Positions 25,740 to 35,432 are shown, numbered from the stretch's first letter. The stretch: 64,000 bases of DNA from Calditrichia bacterium (GCA_020635035.1 JACKAO010000008.1:62001-126000), one strand, 5' to 3'. Notes: generated by a model from the sequence alone, not told the origin. Made by a program: numbers and translations.

Positions 25740-27614
25740 ATGGATCTAAAAATATTAGTCGATTTTTTGAAGAAGATTGAGTTATTCAGGGATCTGGAAG
25801 ACAACGAAATCGAATTGATCAGCACCAAAACAGATGTAATCACTTATGAAGCACATAAACACGTGTTTAAAGAAAATACCGATCGCGAGTATCTGTACAT
25901 AATACATGACGGAGAAGTTGAGTTATATAAATCCACACCCTTTGGCGAAGAAAAACGCCTTTCATTTTTCAGCAAATATGATTTTCTGGCAGAAGGATCT
26001 TTATTGGACGACTCACCGCATTCTACTTCTGCCCGCGCCCTTTTGAAAACAACCGTTATCCGCATCAGCCGTGATAATTTTATAAATATTGCAAAAGAGC
26101 ACCCCGAAATTGCCCTTAAAATATTTGGCCATATTGCTCGTATTATGTCACGCAGGATGCGCCAGACCAACGCCCGCACCGTTAACCTGAGTGCTCAGTA
26201 TGAATCAGGCAGAACCCGCACCGAGCATGATCTTTTAGGTGACCGGGATGTTCCTTCGGAATATTATTATGGTGTACAAACCTTACGTGCAGTTGAGAAT
26301 TTTAATATCAGCGGGGTTACATTAAACTTTTACCCTGTGCTGATCCAGGCACTGGCAATGGTGAAAATGGCTGCTGCCAAAGCAAATTTTGATCTGGGCA
26401 TTCTTACGGAACCGTTGACGAATGCTATAACACAGGCATGCAGTGAAATTATAAACGGGCGTCTGCACCGTCATTTTGCTGTAGACATGATACAGGGTGG
26501 TGCAGGTACATCAACAAACATGAATGCAAATGAAGTGATCGCCAATCGCGCCCTTGAAATTCTTGGTTATGAACGCGGTGAATACAAATATTGTCATCCT
26601 AACAACCACGTTAATCTTTCACAGTCCACCAACGATGCTTACCCGACTGCGATAAAAATTGCTATCCATAATGCCAATAAAAAACTGGTTGAAGTCCTTG
26701 TTGATCTGATCGCTTCTTTCAGGGCTAAAGCCGCAGAATTTGCCGGTGTATTAAAAATGGGACGAACACAATTGCAGGATGCAGTTCCAATGACCTTGGG
26801 ACAGGAATTTGAAGCATACGCTGTAACCCTGGAAGAAGAAATTTTACGCCTGAACCTTAATGCGAATCTCTTTCTTGAAGTAAACATGGGCGCCACGGCT
26901 ATTGGAACAGGAATAAATGCTGCCCCCGGATACAGCAAAAAGGTGATCAGCCATTTACGAAAAATTACCGGGCTTGATATTAAGCTTGCAGAAAACCTTG
27001 TGGAAGCAACCCAGGATACCGGTGCTTTCATCATGTTTTCGTCAGCAACAAAAAGGCTGGCCGTAAAACTATCCAAAATCTGCAATGACCTGCGCCTGCT
27101 TTCATCCGGCCCTCGTACGGGTATAAATGAAATCAACCTGCCGCCAATGCAGCCGGGTTCATCCATAATGCCGGGAAAAGTAAATCCTGTAATTCCTGAA
27201 GTGGTTAACCAGATCGCCTTTAAGGTTATCGGCAACGATCTCACGGTAACATTGGCAGCAGAAGCCGGACAGCTTGAACTTAATGTAATGGAGCCGGTGA
27301 TCGTACAAAGCATATTTGAATCAATTGAAATGCTTAAAAACGGCATGACCGTTCTGCGCTATAAATGTATCGACGGGATTACAGCCAATACGGACCATTG
27401 CCGGAATCTTGTACTTAACAGTATCGGAATTATTACAGCGTTAAACCCTTATCTTGGTTATGAAACCTCGACCCGGCTGGCAAAAGAAGCATTACAAAAA
27501 AATATGGGTGTGTATGAGTTAGTATTGCAAAACAACCTGCTGTCAAAAAAAGAACTCGATAAAATACTAGCCCCGGAAAACATGATAAAACCACAAAAAA
27601 TAAAAAGAAAGTAG
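25740..27614 (+). CDS. aspA: Aspartate ammonia-lyase with N-terminal cyclic-nucleotide-binding domain
   Basis: 624 residues. Residues 1-145 form a CRP-type cNMP-binding jelly roll with its C-helix (FLKKIELFRDLEDNEIE to FGHIARIMSRRM); residues 155-620 are a full aspartase: HDLLGDRDVP at the start, GGAGTSTNMNANE, and the catalytic SS loop GSSIMPGKVNP near 473. Aspartase converts L-aspartate to fumarate and ammonia. Typical AspA is about 470 residues, so the extra domain is the whole excess. In the phosphate-binding cassette the Glu is present (LAEGSLL) but the Arg expected before the Thr/Ser is missing (HSTSARA), so cAMP binding is doubtful. The fusion suggests allosteric control of aspartate deamination; no DNA-binding helix-turn-helix is present. 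The gene is monocistronic. Confidence 0.9.
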   Translation: MDLKILVDFLKKIELFRDLEDNEIELISTKTDVITYEAHKHVFKENTDREYLYIIHDGEVELYKSTPFGEEKRLSFFSKYDFLAEGSLLDDSPHSTSARALLKTTVIRISRDNFINIAKEHPEIALKIFGHIARIMSRRMRQTNARTVNLSAQYESGRTRTEHDLLGDRDVPSEYYYGVQTLRAVENFNISGVTLNFYPVLIQALAMVKMAAAKANFDLGILTEPLTNAITQACSEIINGRLHRHFAVDMIQGGAGTSTNMNANEVIANRALEILGYERGEYKYCHPNNHVNLSQSTNDAYPTAIKIAIHNANKKLVEVLVDLIASFRAKAAEFAGVLKMGRTQLQDAVPMTLGQEFEAYAVTLEEEILRLNLNANLFLEVNMGATAIGTGINAAPGYSKKVISHLRKITGLDIKLAENLVEATQDTGAFIMFSSATKRLAVKLSKICNDLRLLSSGPRTGINEINLPPMQPGSSIMPGKVNPVIPEVVNQIAFKVIGNDLTVTLAAEAGQLELNVMEPVIVQSIFESIEMLKNGMTVLRYKCIDGITANTDHCRNLVLNSIGIITALNPYLGYETSTRLAKEALQKNMGVYELVLQNNLLSKKELDKILAPENMIKPQKIKRK

Positions 27615-27637
27615 AAGCAATATTCAGGAGACAGGGA

Positions 27638-28081
27638 TCATTTATCCAAAGTTTTTTTTACTGCTTTGATATCCTGCAGGTGATTTTCAATTTCCTGTTC
27701 AAGTTTTTCAATTTCTTTACGGATTTTCTCGCTGTTCTGCACCTTTTTGTGTTCAAGAGTATCTTTTACCGAGATATCGGCGATAGCGTGTTGAACAAGC
27801 TCGATCTGATTGTTAAGATTCTTAATCTCATCCAGAAGGATTTGCAGGGTTTCGTGGGTTTTTAAACCTTCCAAGTTACTTTCCAGCAGGTATGGAAAAA
27901 TCGTCTGGCCGAGCAGCGTCAGTTTTCTTTCCCGTGCTGCCCTAAGCTGATGTAATTCAAACTTCAGTTTGGCAATTTTACTGAGATCTTCAGCACGATC
28001 CTTAAGAATGTTCGCATTTGATCTGACAACACCGTATCCTTCTTCAACACCTTTTTTTATTTTATCTAAAAAGTCATTCAT
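27638..28081 (-). CDS. Coiled-coil hypothetical protein
   Basis: A 147-residue, highly charged, almost entirely helical protein with no signal peptide, membrane segment or cysteine. Residues 30-75 contain KFELHQLRAARERKLTLLG, and the C-terminal half (80-147) is a heptad-rich coiled coil (RKEIEKLEQEIENHLQ). An N-terminal FLDKIKKGVEEGY segment recalls small YtxH/phasin-like proteins. I do not recognise a family. It is convergent with the aspartase fusion (23 bp between stops) and divergent from the receiver-PATAN gene. It may be a structural or adaptor protein; no function is assigned. Confidence 0.65.
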   Translation of the reverse strand: MNDFLDKIKKGVEEGYGVVRSNANILKDRAEDLSKIAKLKFELHQLRAARERKLTLLGQTIFPYLLESNLEGLKTHETLQILLDEIKNLNNQIELVQHAIADISVKDTLEHKKVQNSEKIRKEIEKLEQEIENHLQDIKAVKKTLDK

Positions 28082-28266
28082 TTTAAATTATCTCCGCCTG
28101 ATACTTAACAGCATTGGGACTATTCAGACCATTTTGCTTAAGAATTAATATTGTTTATATTCGGTCTAAGGCTTTTAATGAGCCAAAGTTATAATTATTT
28201 TCTCTGAATTACTAAAAAAAATCAGCTTTGTTCACAATATTTGAATCATCATAGTTAGAGGGGGAG

Positions 28267-29982
28267 ATGCGTTCAAAGAAGACTATTCTAATCGTAGAAG
28301 ATGAAGATTCTATTTTACTGGCTTTACAGCGCATTCTTGAATTAACCGGTGAATACGAAGCAATAATTGCCCAGGATGGGCAGCAGGCACTGGAAGTATT
28401 GAATGGTGTTATTCCAGATCTGATTATTTCTGATATCAGTATGCCCAATCTTAACGGGCTTGATTTTTGTAAGATTGTGAGAGAAAATCCTGTCACCACA
28501 TCCATTCCCTTTATTTTCCTTACAGCGAAACGTGAAAAGATGATTGAAGGTCTGAGCGCCGGTGGTGATGACTTTCTGATGAAGCCGTTTAATGTGGAAG
28601 AAGTACTTGCGAAGATTGAAACCATTTTCCGACGTATCAGCCAATCCCGGGAACAGGCAAGCCAGCATAAAGGACGAATAGAAGATGTTCCTGTTGAACA
28701 AGTTTTGGAATTATGTCTGCGTGAAAAAATAAACGGAGAACTGATCCTGCAACTGGACGGTGATATTGGTGTGGTAAAACTTGAAAACGGCGATATCAAA
28801 TCGGTTTTATATAAACAACTTTCAGACGATGCAGCACTCGATTCTTTGCGCAGCTGGGAAAAAGGTACTTTTGTGATCCGGCCGCTGGAAATAAAATTCA
28901 AAGTTGAAAGTCATAAAAAGCTTTCCGAGATGGATCTTTTGAAAGAGCAAAAATTAAAAGATAAAATCTGGTGGGTGGGTCATTACAATAAAATTGAGAA
29001 TGAACTTCAAAACGTATATTTGCGGGTTTTTGAATTTGAGAATAAAAAAATCAATGCATTAGTAGATCCCGGATCACCTTTATATTTTGATGATATCTCA
29101 AAAAAGATAAACCAGGTTCTTGGTGATTTTTCCAAAGTGAATATATCCATTCTTCTTGATCCCACAGCGGATGCCAGCCTTAATATTATGTTGCTGCGGA
29201 AAGCCAATGCTAAATCTATTTTTATGACAAATGAGCAAAACTGGCAAACCATCAGACATTATGAGATTAATCCACGCAGCGTAAAAAAAATCAACCCGGA
29301 AGAAAACGATATTATCAAACTGGCGTCCGGGCACCAACTGCAATTTATCAGTTCCGCTTACTGTCCGGCACACGGATCATTTATGTCTTATGATATTGAC
29401 CAAAAAGTTTTGTTCAGCGGTTTGCTGTTCAGTTCTGATTACTCGGCTGGTATGAATAATACAGAAAACATCTACGCTACTGAATCCGACTGGGAAGCCA
29501 TGCGCCGTTTTCATTCAAAGCACATGCCTTCATCAACGGCATTGAGTAATGTACTGGAAAAAATCCGTGCTTTATCTCCAAAACCGGATATCATTGCACC
29601 CAGATATGGAAAAATTATCACCGGCGATCTTGTGGATTATTTTATGGATCGCCTGGCATTATTAAGATGTGGTGTTGATAAAGAAAACAATCTTCGGGAA
29701 CATAAAACTTACATAGATGCTATGAATACCCTGTTGGGCCGTATCCAGGGATTTTTACCACTGGAGACATCTATACAAAAGCTCTCTGAAAATACATACA
29801 TCGCTGCGCGAAGCGGTTTTAGCGATGGACTGGTTTACGAAATAAGCGGTAATCCCGGTAAACTTTACTTTAATTTTATTAATACTCTGATGAAAGATGA
29901 ATCTGAAAAAAACGCCAGTCAGATCAAAAGCGCCGCTTTAAAAATTGCCTACTCAGCCGGAATTAATCTCCCTGATTTCTAA
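28267..29982 (+). CDS. Response regulator with PATAN and degenerate ODP (flavodiiron-like) domains
   Basis: 571 residues. A receiver domain (1-120) has the acidic pocket (VEDED) and phospho-acceptor Asp56 in ISDISMPN, and Lys in MKPFN. A PATAN/DUF4388 domain follows (about 137-220: LILQLDGDIGVVKLENGDIKS), then an ODP-type metallo-beta-lactamase fold (about 232-470) and a 100-residue helical tail. In the ODP part the diiron ligands are mostly gone: the HxExDH region reads DPTADA, the LFSGD aspartate is Leu and the final PxHG is PRYG. It is therefore probably a non-enzymatic sensor or signalling fold. A strong GGGGGAG precedes the ATG. A dCache-PAS kinase starts 149 bp downstream and is a plausible partner. 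Confidence 0.8.
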   Translation: MRSKKTILIVEDEDSILLALQRILELTGEYEAIIAQDGQQALEVLNGVIPDLIISDISMPNLNGLDFCKIVRENPVTTSIPFIFLTAKREKMIEGLSAGGDDFLMKPFNVEEVLAKIETIFRRISQSREQASQHKGRIEDVPVEQVLELCLREKINGELILQLDGDIGVVKLENGDIKSVLYKQLSDDAALDSLRSWEKGTFVIRPLEIKFKVESHKKLSEMDLLKEQKLKDKIWWVGHYNKIENELQNVYLRVFEFENKKINALVDPGSPLYFDDISKKINQVLGDFSKVNISILLDPTADASLNIMLLRKANAKSIFMTNEQNWQTIRHYEINPRSVKKINPEENDIIKLASGHQLQFISSAYCPAHGSFMSYDIDQKVLFSGLLFSSDYSAGMNNTENIYATESDWEAMRRFHSKHMPSSTALSNVLEKIRALSPKPDIIAPRYGKIITGDLVDYFMDRLALLRCGVDKENNLREHKTYIDAMNTLLGRIQGFLPLETSIQKLSENTYIAARSGFSDGLVYEISGNPGKLYFNFINTLMKDESEKNASQIKSAALKIAYSAGINLPDF

Positions 29983-30131
29983 AGATATTCTGACTATTGA
30001 TCGAATAGACAATTCGTTATTGTTATTTTTCACGATCTGAATTTCAACCTAATCAATAATTTAAACATTTTAGATAATTCTTTTTCTTACGAGAATTCAG
30101 GTTACTTTCGAGTTAAAACTGAAATGCGGAC

Positions 30132-32393
30132 ATGAGTATTAAAACAAATAGTAATTCTGAAGAGAAAATCAGTTTTTCAATAAGCCTGCAAAATTTTTTC
30201 CATATCTTTATTCCACTTTTTTTTCTGATGCTGGTCATATTTGCATTTGTTTACTGGTCAAATATCAAAGCAGAAATGATTGTTCTGAAAAAGCAGGAAG
30301 CTTCTACAACGAATCTGCAATACAGACAGCTTAATTCGGAGATCAATTCTCTGTTTAAACAACTGCAAATTTTTATGGATGACTCTTTTATCGAATATTT
30401 TCTAAGTGATCAAAATATCAATTTACAACAGGATTTATTACACCTTTCAAAAGCAAATACTAACTATGATCAGATTCGGTTACTAGATATTCATGGTAAG
30501 GAAAGTCTTCGAATAAATTTTAATAACGGAAAGCCGTTTATTGTGCCCAAAGATCAACTGCAGGATAAAAAGGATCGGTTTTACTTTAAAATATTGTCTG
30601 AACTTGGCAGCAACTATATCTATGTTTCCGTCCTGGATTTAAATATCGAAAACAATCAAATCGAAAAACCATTAAAGCCGGTAATCCGTTTTGGAAAGGC
30701 ATATTTTAATAATCATGGTGATCGTATCGGTTATTTTATCCTTAATTATTCTGCAAAAAAAATACTTGATCAATTTTCTGAAACAGGCATCACCAGTATT
30801 GGTAACCATATGCTTGTTAATCAAAATGGTTATTGGCTTAGAAGCGACACTCCTGAAAACGACTGGTCTTTCATAACGGCTGATCCGGATGTTTCTTTTA
30901 AAAACAAATTTCGTTTTGAATGGGATAAAATAAACAAGGAAGATGCGGGACAGTTTGAAACGAATAACGGACTATTTACTTTTAAAACAGTGCATCTTTT
31001 TGAAAGTGACAATTACAATTCAATAAGCTTTTACAGAGATGAATATTACTGGAAAATTGTTTCCTTTATCCCGAGACACATGCTTGCCCATATTAGAAAA
31101 GGCGTGCTGGAAAGCTTTGCCCCCCTGTTAATTTTTCTTTCAGCTGTTATTTGCATTGGTTCATGGCTTTTAGCATGGTTACAACTACAAAAAAAATCTC
31201 GTGATGTTCAGCTTAAAAAACTTTCCCTGGCGGTTCAGCAAAGTCCTGTGACCGTCGTAATAACAAATACAAAAGGGAATATAGAATACGCAAATCAAAC
31301 CTTTGAAAAATCCACCGGTTACAAATTATCTGAAGTGATGGGAGAGAATCCCCGGATTTTAAAATCAGGGACCATGCCGGAGTCGTACTACAAGGAATTA
31401 TGGGATACAATTTCAGTTGGAAATATCTGGAAGGGTGAATTTCATAATAAGAAAAAAAGCGGGGAGTTGTTCTGGGAAGCGACTACTATTTCTCCGATAC
31501 GAAATAAAAAAGACCAGATAACACATTTCCTTGCTGTAAAAGAAGACATTACCGTACGTAAACAAATGGAAGAAGAATTAAGACGTGCTAATGATGAGCT
31601 GGAAAATAAAGTTGAACAACGTACTGCCCAGCTTCAGGAAATTAATGCATCTTTAGAACTGGAGATTAAAAAACACAAATCAACCGAAAAAAAATTAAAA
31701 GAAAAACAGGAAGCTCTAAGGCGATCGAATAAAGATCTTGAAGAATTTGCCTATATCGCTTCGCATGATTTAAACGAACCACTCCGGAAAATATCCAGTT
31801 TTATCAAGCTTTTTGAATTAAACATGAAAGATAAAATGGATGATGATGCAAAAAATTATATGAACTTCATCCTGAGCGGTACTGAAAGAATGCGTAACCT
31901 GATCACTGAATTACTGCGCTATTCGCGGGTAAATATAAAAGATAAAAAGCTAAAGACAATCAGTACAGATTTTACGGTAAGTAATGCTTTAAGCAACCTT
32001 GAGCTAATGGTGTTTGAGAGCAAGGCTGAAATTATAAAAGGTACACTCCCCAAAGTTAAAGGCGATGAAACACAACTGCTTCAACTGTTTCAAAATCTTA
32101 TAGGCAATGCACTGAAATATAGAAACTCTGCGCCCCCCAGGATTGAAATCGGAGCAAATGAAGAAAAAGACAACTGGCTTTTTTATGTAAAAGACAATGG
32201 TATCGGGCTTGATCCCCAGTATGCTGAAAAGATTTTCCTGATTTTCCAGCGCCTGCATACGCGCAATGAATACTCCGGAACCGGAATCGGTCTGGCAATC
32301 TGCAAAAAAATCGTTGAACAGCATGGCGGCAAAATCTGGGTCGAATCCCAAAAAGGCGAAGGCGCTACTTTTTTCTTTACCCTGAAGAAATAA
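30132..32393 (+). CDS. Membrane sensor histidine kinase (dCache-PAS-HisKA-HATPase)
   Basis: 753 residues. Membrane helix about 20-45, extracytoplasmic dCache-like sensor (about 50-320), second helix (about 330-352), PAS/PAC (about 361-480), charged coiled coil (485-535), HisKA with phospho-acceptor His545 in ASHDLNEPLRKI, and HATPase (about 645-752) with N box QNLIGNALKY, G1 DNGIGLDP and G2 GTGIGLAI. The HisKA is of the phytochrome-like DLNEPLR subtype. It has no receiver domain, so an external regulator is needed; the receiver-PATAN-ODP gene just upstream on the same strand is the nearest candidate. The sensed molecule is unknown; dCache domains usually bind small organic ligands. Confidence 0.88.
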   Translation: MSIKTNSNSEEKISFSISLQNFFHIFIPLFFLMLVIFAFVYWSNIKAEMIVLKKQEASTTNLQYRQLNSEINSLFKQLQIFMDDSFIEYFLSDQNINLQQDLLHLSKANTNYDQIRLLDIHGKESLRINFNNGKPFIVPKDQLQDKKDRFYFKILSELGSNYIYVSVLDLNIENNQIEKPLKPVIRFGKAYFNNHGDRIGYFILNYSAKKILDQFSETGITSIGNHMLVNQNGYWLRSDTPENDWSFITADPDVSFKNKFRFEWDKINKEDAGQFETNNGLFTFKTVHLFESDNYNSISFYRDEYYWKIVSFIPRHMLAHIRKGVLESFAPLLIFLSAVICIGSWLLAWLQLQKKSRDVQLKKLSLAVQQSPVTVVITNTKGNIEYANQTFEKSTGYKLSEVMGENPRILKSGTMPESYYKELWDTISVGNIWKGEFHNKKKSGELFWEATTISPIRNKKDQITHFLAVKEDITVRKQMEEELRRANDELENKVEQRTAQLQEINASLELEIKKHKSTEKKLKEKQEALRRSNKDLEEFAYIASHDLNEPLRKISSFIKLFELNMKDKMDDDAKNYMNFILSGTERMRNLITELLRYSRVNIKDKKLKTISTDFTVSNALSNLELMVFESKAEIIKGTLPKVKGDETQLLQLFQNLIGNALKYRNSAPPRIEIGANEEKDNWLFYVKDNGIGLDPQYAEKIFLIFQRLHTRNEYSGTGIGLAICKKIVEQHGGKIWVESQKGEGATFFFTLKK

Positions 32394-32476
32394 ACCAACC
32401 GTCCTGAATAAATCACCTGACTTCAATTCTTAACAAAAAACTAACACAAAAAAAATTGCGTTAACATTTTTACTAT

Positions 32477-32507
32477 TATATCTTTTAGATATATAACAAA
32501 GAGATAT
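32477..32507 (+). promoter_or_regulatory. Candidate PadR operator
   Basis: A perfect 17-bp inverted repeat, TATATCT-TTT-AGATATA (32477-32493), is followed by a third AGATAT half-site at 32502-32507, immediately before the PadR start at 32512. Autoregulation from such palindromes is common in PadR repressors, so this is the probable operator of the PadR-TonB receptor operon. Confidence 0.5.
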
Positions 32508-32511
32508 AAAA

Positions 32512-33063
32512 ATGGCAAAAAAAACTAATTATGCAATACTTGGCATTTTAACACTCGGACCACAGTCCGGGTATGACATTAAAAAATTTATCGGCGAAAG
32601 TATCGGCTACTTCTGGCAGGAAAGCTACGGCCAGCTTTACCCAACTCTAAAAAGCCTTGTAGAAGATGGATTGGCTGATATGCATACCGAACAAACCGAA
32701 GATGGTAAACCGGATAAAAAAGTCTATGCCATTACTGAAAAAGGAAGACAGGTATTGATTGAATGGCTCGCACGCCCGGTTGAAAAAATGCCGGTTATGC
32801 GTAATGAAATTCTGCTAAAATTATTTTTTGGTTACGAAGTGGATGACCGGGTTTCACGGGAGCTGATCGAAAATGTACGCCGGGAAGCTACCACCAGTAA
32901 AGAGCAAATGCAGGTCATTTATAAAATGATTGAAGAGCAATATGAAAAACACGAGGGCAGCCGTTTCTGGAAAATCACCGTATTAGCCGGCCTGCATAAT
33001 TTCGAATCAATGATTAAATGGGCGGAAGACAGTTTAAAAGTATTAGACGGAGAATCGTTATGA
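32512..33063 (+). CDS. PadR-family transcriptional regulator
   Basis: 183 residues. The N-terminal winged helix has the PadR signature: YAILGILTLGPQSGYDIKKFI, GQLYPTLKSLVEDGL and the wing KPDKKVYAITEKG. The C-terminal half is the helical dimerisation domain of the Vir-type (PadR subfamily 1) proteins. PadR proteins are repressors released by a small hydrophobic or phenolic ligand. The stop overlaps the TonB receptor start by 4 bp (ATGA), so repressor and receptor are cotranscribed and coupled. A palindrome overlaps the probable promoter and start region. This regulator-transporter pairing is uncommon; PadR is more often linked to efflux pumps. Confidence 0.9.
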   Translation: MAKKTNYAILGILTLGPQSGYDIKKFIGESIGYFWQESYGQLYPTLKSLVEDGLADMHTEQTEDGKPDKKVYAITEKGRQVLIEWLARPVEKMPVMRNEILLKLFFGYEVDDRVSRELIENVRREATTSKEQMQVIYKMIEEQYEKHEGSRFWKITVLAGLHNFESMIKWAEDSLKVLDGESL

Positions 33064-35432
33064 AAATGTTGTGGATATTGTTTTTGTTTGTAAATGCTTC
33101 ACTTTACAGCCAGGTACAAAAAGGAAAAATCGCCGGGACAATCAATGATTCCCGTACACTCCAGCCGCTGGTTGGTGCAAATGTAATTATCAGCGGAACA
33201 CAAACAGGAGCTTCTACTGACGCAGATGGTTACTTTGTCATCGAAAACCTTGTCCCGGGCCCCTACAATCTTGAAATTATTTATCTGGGCTACACAACCC
33301 TGAAAAAGAATAACGTTGTTGTAAACCCGGGGCGTACAACCGTTGTTGAATATTTCATGCAGGAAAGTGTGCTGGAAAGTGAAGCCATCGAAGTGACCGG
33401 CAGCTATTTTGAAAAACCCAAGGAAGCAATCGTCAGCACCCGTTCGATGAGCTTTGAAGAAATCCGCCGCAGCCCGGGTGACCTGCTTGATATTCAGCGC
33501 GCCGTTCAGGCCTTCCCGGCTGTTGTTTCGGGTAGTGACCAGATGAATGAAATCATTATCCGCGGCGGGATCCCCGGTGAAAACCTGTTTATTCTTGATG
33601 GTATCGAAATCCCCAATCCTAACCACTTTCCCATCCAGGGAGCTGGCGGGGGTCCTATAAATATGCTTAACAGTTACATGGTTCGTGATATCGATTTTTA
33701 CGCGGGTGCTTTTTCGGCAAAATACGGCGACAAAGCTTCTTCCGTCATGAATATCACTAATCGTGACGGCAGCCGGGAAAGATTCCGTGGTGATGTAAAC
33801 ATGGGGTTTGCCGGATTTGGCGGATTGGTTGAAGGGCCAATCGGTGATAATGCCAGCTTTATGTTTTCAGCCCGTAAAAGCTTTCTTGATCTGATTATTT
33901 CCAGCACAGGACTTACAGCCGTACCTAAATATTACAGTCTGCAGGGCAAACTGACCTGGGATATTAATCCGCAAAACCGGCTCTGGATAAATGCCGTTTA
34001 CGGAGATGATAATATCAGCATCGAAGAAGGCGATGAAGGCGGCTATGGACGCGGTGCAGAAAACGTGGAAGCAAAAAACCAACAGAAAGTTGCCGGGGCA
34101 ACACTCCGTACCTTCTGGGCAAAAAACCTTTACTCCTTCAGCACAGTCTCAGGCGTTGAAACAAACTACTTTGCCGATGTGTATGAGCTGGACGAACAAG
34201 GAAATCATAAAACCAACTTCTACAATGATTCGCGTGAAACGGAATACACTGCTAAAACAGATTTTACCTGGCAAATCAAGAAGAACCTGGATCTGGGGTT
34301 TGGCGGTAGTTACAAAAGCATCGATCTTAATTATAACGTAACCGGCGAACCCGATACTATTTTTGTTTATAATACCAGCAGCGGAGAGAAAGAAGGAATT
34401 TACCAGACCTATCCAGCTTATAAAGCTTTGCAGGGACTAAATTCCTTTAAAACTGCCGCCTATGCGCAACTCTCATGGGACTTTTTAAAACAATTTCGTT
34501 TTACAGGCGGTCTGCGCTACGATTATTACGATTATAACGGCTTTTCATCTGTGAGCCCACGCCTTGGTTTTTCATGGTTTGCATCTCCTAAAATGACTTT
34601 TAACCTGGCATTTGGTAAGCACTACCAGTCACCATCGAATGTTGAACTTACATCAAATCCGAAAAATAAAAATCTTGAAAACAAATATACGGATCAGTAT
34701 GTGGCCGGTGTTGAATACCTTTTCCGCGATGATATGCGCCTGACCATTGAAGGATTTTATAAAGAATACAATGATGTGCCGGTATCACGGGCCGAGACCA
34801 CGGCCGATCCATTTGATTATTATGCCGGTGAAATGGTCAATGCCGGTTCCGGTGAAGCCTACGGCGTGGAACTGTTTTTCCAGAAAAAACTAACCCGTAG
34901 TTTTTCAGCTATTTTAAGTTATTCGCATTCCCGATCACAGGCAGTTGATACACGCACCGGTGAGAAATATGACTGGGATTATGACTATCGCAATGTTTTC
35001 ACCCTTGTAACCGGGTATAAATTTTTCTGGAATGAAAAACCCTGGTTTGCCGATTTCAAAAATCAGTGGTATTACGGATTTATTTCATGGCTGCCGTTTA
35101 TCCCGGCAGATGAAGACGAAATAAGCATCAAATGGCGCTACCTGGGCGGAAGGCCATATACACCACCGGTTTATTATCCACAATACAGGGAATGGATCGT
35201 GCAGGAACAGGATCAGATAAATCCAGTACGTTTTCCAGCTTACCATCGTCTCGATCTGCGTATCGATAAACGTTATCTTTTTAACTCCTGGAACCTGGTG
35301 GTCTTTTTTGACCTGATGAATGTCTATGGCAGAGACAACATCTGGGATTACAATTACAATGATGACGGTACACGGGAAAAAGTATTACAATTCCAGGTAT
35401 TCCCGGTAGGTGGTGTCTCGCTGGAATTTTAG
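33060..35432 (+). CDS. TonB-dependent receptor coupled to PadR
   Basis: 790 residues from the ATG at 33060, which overlaps the PadR stop, has GGAG 7 nt upstream and starts a proper signal peptide (MKMLWILFLFVNASLYSQ). An ATG at 33018 would place 14 unrelated residues before it and is rejected. A carboxypeptidase-regulatory-like domain (about 20-100) is followed by a plug with IIIRGGIPGENLFILDGIEIP and a barrel ending GGVSLEF. There is no STN domain, so unlike the receptor at 19003 it does not signal to an anti-sigma factor. The substrate is unknown. The stop overlaps the stop of the convergent NAGPA-type gene. Confidence 0.88.
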   Translation: MKMLWILFLFVNASLYSQVQKGKIAGTINDSRTLQPLVGANVIISGTQTGASTDADGYFVIENLVPGPYNLEIIYLGYTTLKKNNVVVNPGRTTVVEYFMQESVLESEAIEVTGSYFEKPKEAIVSTRSMSFEEIRRSPGDLLDIQRAVQAFPAVVSGSDQMNEIIIRGGIPGENLFILDGIEIPNPNHFPIQGAGGGPINMLNSYMVRDIDFYAGAFSAKYGDKASSVMNITNRDGSRERFRGDVNMGFAGFGGLVEGPIGDNASFMFSARKSFLDLIISSTGLTAVPKYYSLQGKLTWDINPQNRLWINAVYGDDNISIEEGDEGGYGRGAENVEAKNQQKVAGATLRTFWAKNLYSFSTVSGVETNYFADVYELDEQGNHKTNFYNDSRETEYTAKTDFTWQIKKNLDLGFGGSYKSIDLNYNVTGEPDTIFVYNTSSGEKEGIYQTYPAYKALQGLNSFKTAAYAQLSWDFLKQFRFTGGLRYDYYDYNGFSSVSPRLGFSWFASPKMTFNLAFGKHYQSPSNVELTSNPKNKNLENKYTDQYVAGVEYLFRDDMRLTIEGFYKEYNDVPVSRAETTADPFDYYAGEMVNAGSGEAYGVELFFQKKLTRSFSAILSYSHSRSQAVDTRTGEKYDWDYDYRNVFTLVTGYKFFWNEKPWFADFKNQWYYGFISWLPFIPADEDEISIKWRYLGGRPYTPPVYYPQYREWIVQEQDQINPVRFPAYHRLDLRIDKRYLFNSWNLVVFFDLMNVYGRDNIWDYNYNDDGTREKVLQFQVFPVGGVSLEF

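Noticed and set aside
26639..27346. Long antisense open frame (235 codons) inside the aspartase gene
   Set aside because: It is the complementary shadow of a strongly conserved enzyme; its translation is low-complexity Ser/Thr/Phe with no motif.
28212..28901. Antisense open frame of 229 codons over the receiver-PATAN gene
   Set aside because: Ser-rich shadow translation; the plus strand has a full receiver domain and a strong ribosome-binding site.
30001..30030. Possible terminator after the receiver-PATAN-ODP gene (CGAAT/ATTCG with T-rich tail)
   Set aside because: The stem is only 5 bp and AT-rich; too weak to call.
33018..33059. Upstream ATG for the TonB receptor
   Set aside because: It lies inside padR, adds 14 residues before a good signal peptide, and the ATG at 33060 has both GGAG and the ATGA overlap.
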